From NCBI GenBank assembly GCA_001919995.1, contig MNIY01000019.1, positions 1 to 7,716 of the forward strand: a stretch of 7,716 bases of DNA, in the 5' to 3' direction. The notes beneath the pieces were generated by a model. The model was not told the origin of the DNA, did no database searches, and saw only the letters and a list, made by a program, of their open reading frames with translations. Both the position numbers and the translations under genes were made by a program. Each line of letters starts with the position of its first letter. Within the stretch, counting starts at the first letter, position 1. This stretch comes from Ktedonobacter sp. 13_1_20CM_4_53_11 (GTDB taxonomy: Bacteria; Chloroflexota; Ktedonobacteria; Ktedonobacterales; Ktedonobacteraceae). Of this stretch, positions 1 to 5,261 are shown in pieces.

Positions 1-29
1 CTTTCCGCATGGATAGAGGAACTGCTTTA

Positions 30-806
30 TCAGAACCCGCCAGTCGAGCGAATGATCTGACCAGTAATCCATCCAGCGTCTTCACTTGCCAAAAAGGTGA
101 TCAGGCGAGCTACATCTTCGGGCTGTCCTATTCGTCCCATAGGAAAGCGCGGTAGGAGTTCTCGTTTCACCTCTTCGGTCATCCATCCCGTATCGGTGGG
201 GCCAGGATCGACCGCGTTGACCGTGATTCCTCGTGGCGCGATTTCTACAGCCAGCGTGATGGTGAAGGCCTCGATGGCTCCCTTGGTGGCGACATAGGCT
301 AATTTGCCTGGCATCGCTCCACGACCCTGCCCGGAAGTCAGATTGATGATGCGCCCACCCGAGGGCGACACGAAACGGCGTGCGAACTCGATACTCAGCA
401 GCATGGTCCCACGCATGTTCACCGCATAATAGGCATCTAATGTGGGGGCATCCAGTTGGTCAAAAGGGGCACTGGTATCATCATGGGTGGCGTTGTTGAC
501 CAGGATGGATGCAGGCCCCAATTGTGCCTGGGCAGCTTGCATGATACGTAGAGGGGCATCTATTGTCCCGAGGTCAATCGTCATGTGTTCACAGCGCACA
601 CCCAGGGCCTGCACCTGTCTTTGCAAATGATCTGGTTCGTCCTCTTCCGCTCCCCAGGGCATGCGATGGTCGTACGGACTCCAATGCGTGAAAAAGATAT
701 CGACGCCTGCTTGTGCCAATGCCAGACATATGGCAGCGCCAATCCCCCGGCTGCGGCTTGCACCTGTCACAATCGCAAGTCGCCCTGGGGAATGTTGAGA
801 GGTCAT
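30..806 (-). CDS. Short-chain dehydrogenase/reductase (classical SDR)
   Basis: This gene encodes a 258-residue cytosolic NAD(P)-dependent oxidoreductase with a Rossmann fold, the usual length for a classical SDR. The cofactor motif TGASRSRGIG is at residues 14-23 and has two more residues between the glycines than the usual TGxxxGxG. An Asp at 78 fits the adenine-binding position, and NNA is at 104-106. The catalytic tetrad is complete: Asn130, Ser158, Tyr171 and Lys175 (YVATK). The PGP motif at 201-203 is also typical. An in-frame ATG lies further upstream at 932, but the ATG at 806 is preferred because GGAGGAGG sits 8 bases before it and the Rossmann strand begins soon after. The substrate cannot be told from the sequence; such proteins are often labelled 3-oxoacyl-ACP reductase or glucose dehydrogenase without proof. 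It is transcribed away from the NTF2-like gene across a shared intergenic region. Confidence 0.93.
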   Translation of the reverse strand: MTSQHSPGRLAIVTGASRSRGIGAAICLALAQAGVDIFFTHWSPYDHRMPWGAEEDEPDHLQRQVQALGVRCEHMTIDLGTIDAPLRIMQAAQAQLGPASILVNNATHDDTSAPFDQLDAPTLDAYYAVNMRGTMLLSIEFARRFVSPSGGRIINLTSGQGRGAMPGKLAYVATKGAIEAFTITLAVEIAPRGITVNAVDPGPTDTGWMTEEVKRELLPRFPMGRIGQPEDVARLITFLASEDAGWITGQIIRSTGGF

Positions 807-814
807 AGCTTCAC

Positions 815-822
815 CCTCCTCC
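815..822 (-). promoter_or_regulatory. Ribosome binding site that fixes the SDR start
   Basis: On the minus strand GGAGGAGG lies 8 bases upstream of the ATG at 806. This decides against the longer readings from upstream ATGs, whose extra residues do not resemble an SDR N-terminus. Confidence 0.75.
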
Positions 823-940
823 ATTCTGATAAGGTGGAGATGATTGCCAGGGTTCGTTGTTTGGTGGTTGGTTAGACATGAAATAGATCCCCCAATCTGG
901 TGTAAATTGAAAATAGAAAAAAGTATGGCCAATACATGTG

Positions 941-969
941 AGTATACTATGTGTGTGAAGGAACAAATG
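941..969 (-). promoter_or_regulatory. Candidate promoter for the SDR gene
   Basis: Read on the minus strand, a -10-like TATACT (941-946) lies 17 bases from CATTTG (964-969), which is a poor match to TTGACA. The -35 position falls inside the palindrome at 961-972, so a protein bound there could block it. The weak -35 keeps confidence low. Confidence 0.3.
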
Positions 970-972
970 TTC
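961..972. promoter_or_regulatory. LexA/SOS-box-like palindrome
   Basis: GAACAAATGTTC is a 5-2-5 perfect inverted repeat and matches the core GAAC-RNRY-GTTC of the Gram-positive (DinR-type) LexA box at every position. The flanking bases are G and T rather than the C and G of the full consensus. It overlaps the candidate -35 of the SDR gene. Binding by LexA is an inference, since no lexA gene or other SOS box is in the window. Confidence 0.35.
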
Positions 973-1045
973 TAATACGGTATACAGCCACGAAGATGAT
1001 TAATGTCAGGCACAGTATTAATCGTCGCATTCACCACCACCAGAA

Positions 1046-1075
1046 TTTCCTGCATAAGTGAGACTATGCTATAAT
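1046..1075 (+). promoter_or_regulatory. Extended -10 promoter for the NTF2-like gene
   Basis: TGCTATAAT at 1067-1075 combines a perfect -10 hexamer (1070-1075) with the TGN extension. The -35 is weak (TTTCCT or TTCCTG, 1046-1052) with 17-18 bases between, as expected when an extended -10 is present. TGAGA (1059-1063) and TCTCA (1075-1079) form a small inverted repeat around the -10 and could be an operator. The start codon lies about 50 bases downstream. Confidence 0.65.
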
Positions 1076-1110
1076 CTCATGGACATATGCAAAGAGGTAC
1101 GACATGTATT

Positions 1111-1121
1111 AGGAGAGAAGG
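1111..1121 (+). promoter_or_regulatory. Ribosome binding site of the NTF2-like gene
   Basis: AGGAGAGAAGG lies just upstream of the ATG at 1125, with AGGAG 9 bases from the start codon. Confidence 0.6.
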
Positions 1122-1124
1122 ATC

Positions 1125-1496
1125 ATGAAATTCGATGAGATGTTGCAGTCAATTTTCGATGCGATTAAACACAGGGACCTGGATAAACTTTTCTCAACTG
1201 CCTCCTTTGACGATGATGTGGTCATGATTATACCGAACGGAGCCTTTATCAAGGGACGATCAGCCGTCGCCAATCTGCACGCTGCCTGGTTCGCGGACAC
1301 GGATTGGCAAATGGATATGAAACTTCTGCGCAGCATTGAGACACCGGAAATGGGCTTCGCACTGGTACAGGTTGACTATAAAGATGTCAATCTTAATAGT
1401 CCGTCATATAATAGCCAGCAATACCTGAGTCTTGTTTTTACGAGAAAAGACGATGAATGGTTTCTCGTCAATGACCAGACGACTCCAGTGATATAA
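1125..1496 (+). CDS. NTF2/SnoaL-like small protein (DUF4440-like)
   Basis: This encodes a 123-residue protein with the layout of the NTF2-like cone fold. N-terminal helices (about residues 2-26, with IFDAIKHRDLDKL) lead to a strand region DDDVVMIIPNG at 29-39. The FIKGRSAV turn at 41-48 is typical of SnoaL-like proteins and is followed by a helix containing Trp55. The C-terminal half alternates as antiparallel strands: FALVQVDY at 78-85, YLSLVFTR at 100-107 and EWFLVNDQT at 111-119. Members include small hydrolases, isomerases and polyketide cyclases, as well as non-enzymatic binding proteins, so a precise role cannot be assigned. There is no signal peptide or membrane segment. A strong ribosome binding site and an extended -10 promoter precede it, so it appears to be transcribed on its own; the next gene is more than 200 bases downstream. 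Confidence 0.85.
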   Translation: MKFDEMLQSIFDAIKHRDLDKLFSTASFDDDVVMIIPNGAFIKGRSAVANLHAAWFADTDWQMDMKLLRSIETPEMGFALVQVDYKDVNLNSPSYNSQQYLSLVFTRKDDEWFLVNDQTTPVI

Positions 1497-1575
1497 GAAA
1501 GAAAATGCCGAGGTGGCGTCGGAGTTTCCTTTCCCTCCTGGCTGCTTTTGTGTTTTTGATTACCAATGATGCGAA

Positions 1576-1638
1576 AGTAGCATTGTGCGTTTTTGTGCCT
1601 CTGTTACTTTAGTAGCATGTGTGTGCGGGGTAAAGTAA
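1576..1638 (+). repeat. Inverted and direct repeats upstream of the lipid kinase gene
   Basis: TTACTTTA (1604-1611) and TAAAGTAA (1631-1638) are a perfect 8-base inverted repeat separated by 19 bases. AGTAGCAT occurs twice in the same area, at 1576-1583 and 1611-1618, exactly 35 bases apart, each followed by a GTGCG-containing stretch. The array lies about 100-160 bases before the gene that starts at 1735 and could be a regulator site or an RNA hairpin in its leader. There is no U-run after it to make it a terminator. Confidence 0.4.
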
Positions 1639-1722
1639 TCTTTGAAATAATCCTTTTCGGTCATGGCAATGTGTAATGGTGACGGTTATACTCGTAGTAA
1701 GGTCAAGAGTGAATGTGAAACC

Positions 1723-1727
1723 AGGAG
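1723..1727 (+). promoter_or_regulatory. Ribosome binding site that fixes the lipid kinase start
   Basis: AGGAG lies 7 bases before the ATG at 1735. The in-frame ATGs at 1663 and 1669 lack an equally good site, and the 24 extra residues they would add do not resemble a kinase N-terminus. Confidence 0.7.
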
Positions 1728-1734
1728 AGATGCC

Positions 1735-3978
1735 ATGGACAAGGAAAAAGCATGTTTGGTCATTCATCCGAAGGCAGAAAAATATGTTGCCGGTGTTGTT
1801 GATGTTTTAGAGAAGAGGTGGGATGTCACGCAATTAGTGACGGAGTATGCTGGACATGGCATGGTGGTGGCGCAGAAGGCTCCCCAGGATGGCTACCGTT
1901 GGGTCATCTCCCTCGGAGGGGATGGAACGCTCAATGAGGTGGTCAATGGGGTGGCGAAGGCGCAGGGAGCCTGTACAGTAGGCGCGCTTCCCGGCGGTAC
2001 GGCCAACCAGTGGGTGCATGAAATTAGCCTACCTGAGCATCCCGTCGATGCTGCACAGGCGCTCCTCAATTGCACTACTCGCATGGCGGACATTGGCTAC
2101 GTTGAGGTGCAAGAGCTGGGCTTTCCCCAGGAAACACTTCGGCAGGAGGCTAAGAGTAGACCCACCACCAGGGACCACTTCTTGCTCACAGCTGGGCTGG
2201 GTTTAGATGCCGCCGTTATCCAGAGGACGGCAGACTCTTTCAGGCAGCGTTATGGGCAACTCGCCTTTTACCTGACCTGGCTGGAGACCTTCCCCAGTAT
2301 CCATCACATTCCCGTTCAGATCCAATGGTCGAGTAATGCATCCTGGGAAGGTCAACCGAGGGAAATACTGGTCAACAACGTCCGTCACTATGGAAATGTC
2401 ATGGACGTTGCTCCCGAGGCTTATGTGAACGATGGCCTGCTGGACGTCCACCTCTTCTGGTATAGCGACGTGCTGTTTCACTACACGCAAGATCGCTCCT
2501 TCTCGCTGCGTGTCCCGGCTGCCGTGGCGATGGACCTCGACGGCAGCTATGTGCCGCTTGCAGACTACCTGAGCCCAGAGAACCGGGCGCGCCTCCAGGA
2601 GGCGACCGATCTGGAAAAGGTCATGGTGACGTACCGGTTTGCGGTCAAACCTTCGGCTTTATCCGTGGCGGTCCCACAGGGGTACGCGGGCGATTTATTC
2701 AACGGCACGCGAGAGGGTGAAGCCGTCGAGAACGATACGCCTGTTCCGACGAGCGCGGCAGTAAAGAGCGTGGGAGTCCCTGCTGCTGCACCTGTAGAAG
2801 GGAGCGAGGCGTCGGCACCTACCCGTCCTGCCAACGCTGCTACACAGCTAGTGCTACGCACTCAGGCAGAACGAAAGGCGAAGGCTTTTCGTGCGACACG
2901 CGTCGGATCGGACCCGCTGACGTATGTCCCGCAAGACAACAGCGCGGGTCCGTTCTTACGTATCACCGATGTGATCTTGCGGGTAAATAACGACCCCAAA
3001 GAGATTTTTGCGGAGCTGATCCGCGTGGCCACGGGCGGTATGTGGTCCCATTCGGCCCTCCTCTGCTCGCTTGGTGATCCGCCCTCGTGGTCAAAAGAGA
3101 CGTTTCTCATTGAGTCGAGGCCCCAGCGCACCCTACTCAAAAGTTGGCGCGACGAAGTGGTCCCCTTTGACCTGTTCACCGTCGGCATCAAGCGCCCACG
3201 CATGGATTGGTACGTGGAGACTCCCGAGGAAGTGTTGCGACATGACCCCGCTGACCCAGAAGATGGGCCCGGCATCGACTACCTCCGGCATGTGTGCGGG
3301 ATCGCGGTGGACCAGCTCAACGGTCTGTATGACTACAAGACGACCGCCACGGCTGACTTCATCAAGCTGTGGGAAGCCATCGACCACGCCGGACATCTCG
3401 AGCAGGTAGCGAGAACGCGGCTGGGCGTAGTCCCATATGTCTCGGATAGAGCGGCGGCCATGGCCGACTTCTTCAAGAAGTGGGAAGGTGTTCCTGGCGC
3501 CAGCGATTTCTTCAAGAAGTGGCAAGCAGCGAACTACTCAGCCAGTTCGGTGATGCGTTTCATTTGCAGTGGTCTGATACAGTACAGCTTTTTTGAAACC
3601 CTGCGCCGGCGGATCATGAAAGATCTCGCCATTCCGGCACACCGGGATGTCGCCATGAGGAACCTGGGGAACATGCAGCGTGTCATTTTCCGTGACGACC
3701 CCGAAGGCCTGATTCCCACGTATGTGCAGCAGGTCCAATCGGGCAAGCGTGCGATCAGCGATCCCGTTCCCGGCAAGGTGCTCGACCTGCTCAAGACGGC
3801 AGTTCCAATGGACTTCAGCACGAGCCCGAATCTGGAGTGGCACTACGTCATTCGAAGAGGAGTGGTGTGGTGCATTGAAGAGGCTCCCGCTGACTATGCC
3901 CCACAGAGTGAGGAGGAGAAGGAAGTCTTAGGGATGCTCGGTGCAGAGTCTACTTCGCCCCAAATAGCAGGAACTTAA
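1735..3978 (+). CDS. Diacylglycerol kinase-like lipid kinase fused to a permuted NlpC/P60-type domain
   Basis: The product is 747 residues; stand-alone bacterial lipid kinases of this family (YegS, DgkB) are about 300. Residues 1-325 are a DAGK-type kinase: GGDGTLNE at 61-68, PGGTAN at 86-91, GLGLDAAV at 154-161 and the C-terminal signature around Pro227 and DGLLDV at 233-238. Such kinases phosphorylate diacylglycerol or related lipids with ATP at the membrane surface. A Pro/Ala/Glu-rich linker runs over about 326-385. The remainder (about 390-700) has His439 in WSHSALL, Glu460 in LIES, Tyr532-Asp533 and Cys611 in FICSGLIQYSF. This is the His-polar-Cys order of permuted NlpC/P60 enzymes (YiiX, LRAT). 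Three copies of a DF(F/I)K(K/L)W motif precede the Cys. There is no signal peptide or membrane helix, so it is probably cytosolic and membrane-peripheral. The kinase call is firm; the second domain is inferred from motifs only, and its substrate is unknown. A pure peptidoglycan amidase is less likely because no export signal is seen. Confidence 0.88.
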   Translation: MDKEKACLVIHPKAEKYVAGVVDVLEKRWDVTQLVTEYAGHGMVVAQKAPQDGYRWVISLGGDGTLNEVVNGVAKAQGACTVGALPGGTANQWVHEISLPEHPVDAAQALLNCTTRMADIGYVEVQELGFPQETLRQEAKSRPTTRDHFLLTAGLGLDAAVIQRTADSFRQRYGQLAFYLTWLETFPSIHHIPVQIQWSSNASWEGQPREILVNNVRHYGNVMDVAPEAYVNDGLLDVHLFWYSDVLFHYTQDRSFSLRVPAAVAMDLDGSYVPLADYLSPENRARLQEATDLEKVMVTYRFAVKPSALSVAVPQGYAGDLFNGTREGEAVENDTPVPTSAAVKSVGVPAAAPVEGSEASAPTRPANAATQLVLRTQAERKAKAFRATRVGSDPLTYVPQDNSAGPFLRITDVILRVNNDPKEIFAELIRVATGGMWSHSALLCSLGDPPSWSKETFLIESRPQRTLLKSWRDEVVPFDLFTVGIKRPRMDWYVETPEEVLRHDPADPEDGPGIDYLRHVCGIAVDQLNGLYDYKTTATADFIKLWEAIDHAGHLEQVARTRLGVVPYVSDRAAAMADFFKKWEGVPGASDFFKKWQAANYSASSVMRFICSGLIQYSFFETLRRRIMKDLAIPAHRDVAMRNLGNMQRVIFRDDPEGLIPTYVQQVQSGKRAISDPVPGKVLDLLKTAVPMDFSTSPNLEWHYVIRRGVVWCIEEAPADYAPQSEEEKEVLGMLGAESTSPQIAGT
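3355..3524 (+). repeat. Triplicated DFxKxW motif within the fusion protein
   Basis: Three in-frame units encode DFIKLWE (from 3355), DFFKKWE (from 3466) and DFFKKWQ (from 3505). The last two are 39 bases apart and share almost identical DNA (TTCTTCAAGAAGTGG in both), which suggests a recent small duplication of 13 codons. The first copy is more diverged and lies 111 bases upstream. The peptide is amphipathic and aromatic/basic, so it could be a helix that touches lipid or another protein. This is inference. Confidence 0.6.
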
Positions 3979-4002
3979 GGAGGCGGCAAAAACACACCAA
4001 CG

Positions 4003-4015
4003 ACGAGCCACTCGT
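4003..4015 (-). terminator. Weak hairpin between the convergent genes
   Basis: ACGAG (4003-4007) and CTCGT (4011-4015) form a 5-base stem with a 3-base loop in the 63-base gap between the convergent fusion gene and epimerase gene. Read on the minus strand, a TTTTT run follows only after about ten more bases. The stem is short and the T-run is not adjacent, so a role in ending the minus-strand operon is only possible. Confidence 0.25.
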
Positions 4016-4041
4016 AGGGGCGGTCGGAATTGAAGCGACAT

Positions 4042-5019
4042 TCATAGTGCGTTTGCCGCTCCGTGCATTTCGATATAATCTCGAATACCGGCCTCTAGCG
4101 AATAGCGAGGCTCGTACTTCAATTGCTGGCGGGCAGCAGTTAAATCGAGCGTCCCTCGCGCTCGCATATCACTCTGCTCTAGTGCGCTCAAACCAGCTCC
4201 GATTTCGATGTCTGCCCCTGGTAGTATTTTGCGAACCGTCTCAGCTACCTCGGTCGCACTGTGCATAGTACCTGAGCCAATGTTGAAGATGCGCTGGGTG
4301 AGTGTGGGTGCTGGAACGTCCAACGCTTTGATAACGGCCTGGGCGATGTCTTTGACGTGAGTGTAGTCGCGACGCATATCTCCACCTGTAGCGAAGCGCG
4401 TAGGCAGTTTGCGCACGCTATTCTCCACCATGGGTTTGATATACATGGGGTAGCGCATGCCATAGCCGTAGATGGCCGAGTTACGCAAGGCTATGAAATC
4501 GACTCCATTACTGCTATAGTAGGTAAGGCCGACAATCTCTGCTGCCGCTTTCGAGGCTCCATAAGACCCTAAGGGATTACCGGCTGAGGGTAGAAGAATC
4601 GGGTGCAGTTCGTCGATAGGTTCGTACTGGCGCGGCGCATAGACGGCGATGCTGCTGCTCTGCACAACGCGCTGTAGGCCGAGAAAACGTGCCGCTTCCA
4701 GCACGTTGATAGTCCCGTTGACGTTGACTTGAAAGGTGAGAGCCGGTTCCTCCAGTGAGTAGGGAGGGTCATAGAGTGCGGCAGCGTGGAAGATGCGCTC
4801 GACCCTGTGTTGTTGTACGCCGCGTAACAGGCTGCTGAGGTCGAGAATTTGACCGCGAATGCGCACAATCTGCTGCTCAAACGGAGCGGTGAGAGCGGCG
4901 AGTTCCGGAGCTGGCCCAGCCGCATCGAAGATAACCACGCGGTCGCCCCGTTCTGCTAACACGCGTGCGACATAGGTACCTAAGAAGCCAGAACCGCCAG
5001 TAATCATAATCGTGGACAT
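4042..5019 (-). CDS. NAD-dependent epimerase/dehydratase (extended SDR)
   Basis: This is a 325-residue extended short-chain dehydrogenase/reductase of the nucleotide-sugar epimerase/dehydratase type, the usual length for that group. The N-terminal Rossmann motif GGSGFLG is at residues 8-14, followed by an acidic residue in VVIFDAA (28-34) that fits NAD binding. FHAAALYD at 77-84 matches the usual HxAA element. The catalytic residues are Ser123 (SSSIAVY), Tyr153 and Lys157 (YGASK). The C-terminal region has a typical RRDYTHVKDIAQA stretch that binds the sugar nucleotide side, and FNIGSG. The exact substrate is not determinable; these enzymes act on UDP-, GDP- or dTDP-sugars, and some act on other alcohols or ketones. 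AGGAGG sits 7 bases before the start codon. It is the last gene of the minus-strand run, with its stop 63 bases from the convergent lipid kinase fusion gene. Confidence 0.93.
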   Translation of the reverse strand: MSTIMITGGSGFLGTYVARVLAERGDRVVIFDAAGPAPELAALTAPFEQQIVRIRGQILDLSSLLRGVQQHRVERIFHAAALYDPPYSLEEPALTFQVNVNGTINVLEAARFLGLQRVVQSSSIAVYAPRQYEPIDELHPILLPSAGNPLGSYGASKAAAEIVGLTYYSSNGVDFIALRNSAIYGYGMRYPMYIKPMVENSVRKLPTRFATGGDMRRDYTHVKDIAQAVIKALDVPAPTLTQRIFNIGSGTMHSATEVAETVRKILPGADIEIGAGLSALEQSDMRARGTLDLTAARQQLKYEPRYSLEAGIRDYIEMHGAANAL

Positions 5020-5026
5020 GGCATAA

Positions 5027-5032
5027 CCTCCT
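5027..5032 (-). promoter_or_regulatory. Ribosome binding site of the epimerase gene
   Basis: On the minus strand a full AGGAGG is 7 bases upstream of the ATG at 5019. It lies in the 24-base gap after the small gene, which fits translation of a polycistronic message. Confidence 0.7.
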
Positions 5033-5043
5033 ATCGATGCAGC

Positions 5044-5211
5044 CTACACCGTGATGATAATGATTTTTGTCTCGCTCATTTCCTCGATGGCGTAACGTGG
5101 TCCCTCGCGGCCCATGGCGCTGGCTTTGATGCCAACCCAATTGCCGCTTAGAAAGATGCGGTGAGTTTGACCAAGAGGGAATGTTTCGTTTGGTGTAGTG
5201 GAAGTTTGCAT
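5044..5211 (-). CDS. Hypothetical small protein, 55 residues
   Basis: No family is recognised. The frame fills the gap between the M20 gene and the epimerase gene on the same strand, 50 bases after the first stop and 24 bases before the second start. The ATG at 5211 is chosen because AGAGAGGAAG lies about 10 bases upstream; an in-frame ATG at 5244 would add 11 residues, many of them basic, without a clear ribosome binding site. The peptide has a Thr/Ser-rich start, a central stretch with HRIFLSGNWVGIK, and a very hydrophobic beta-branched end (KIIIITV). It has no signal peptide and no complete membrane helix. A longer frame on the same strand (4877-5305) covers the region, but its His/Arg-rich composition is unlike a folded protein. 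Reality as a gene is likely but unproven. Confidence 0.5.
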   Translation of the reverse strand: MQTSTTPNETFPLGQTHRIFLSGNWVGIKASAMGREGPRYAIEEMSETKIIIITV

Positions 5212-5261
5212 GATGGTCTGTCTTCCTCTCTTTACATGCCGCATGGCCGAAGGTAGCCGCG

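Larger units (their letters stand above)
807..1124. other. Divergent intergenic region, AT-rich
   Basis: This 318-base gap separates the divergent SDR and NTF2-like genes. It holds the SDR ribosome binding site, a candidate minus-strand promoter, a GAAC-N4-GTTC palindrome and an extended -10 promoter facing the plus-strand gene. GTATAC occurs twice, at 942-947 and 980-985. Short open frames that extend into it lack a suitable ribosome binding site and family-like sequence, so no gene is called here. Confidence 0.7.

Noticed and set aside
1..29. A neighbouring gene at the left edge
   Set aside because: Twenty-nine bases after the SDR stop are too few to support any call.
30..932. Longer 300-residue form of the SDR starting at 932
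   Set aside because: The 42 extra N-terminal residues do not look like an SDR, and a strong GGAGGAGG lies directly before the ATG at 806.
1497..1560. Possible rho-independent terminator after the NTF2-like gene
   Set aside because: Only a 4-base stem (CCGA/TCGG) was found, with no adjacent T-run.
1663..1734. N-terminal extension of the lipid kinase from the ATG at 1663
   Set aside because: No good ribosome binding site precedes it, whereas AGGAG is 7 bases before the ATG at 1735, and the kinase fold begins directly after that start.
2862..3525. Long open frames antisense to the fusion gene (such as 2862-3275 and 3133-3525)
   Set aside because: They lie wholly inside a well-supported gene, have Arg/Ser-rich composition and show no domain motif.
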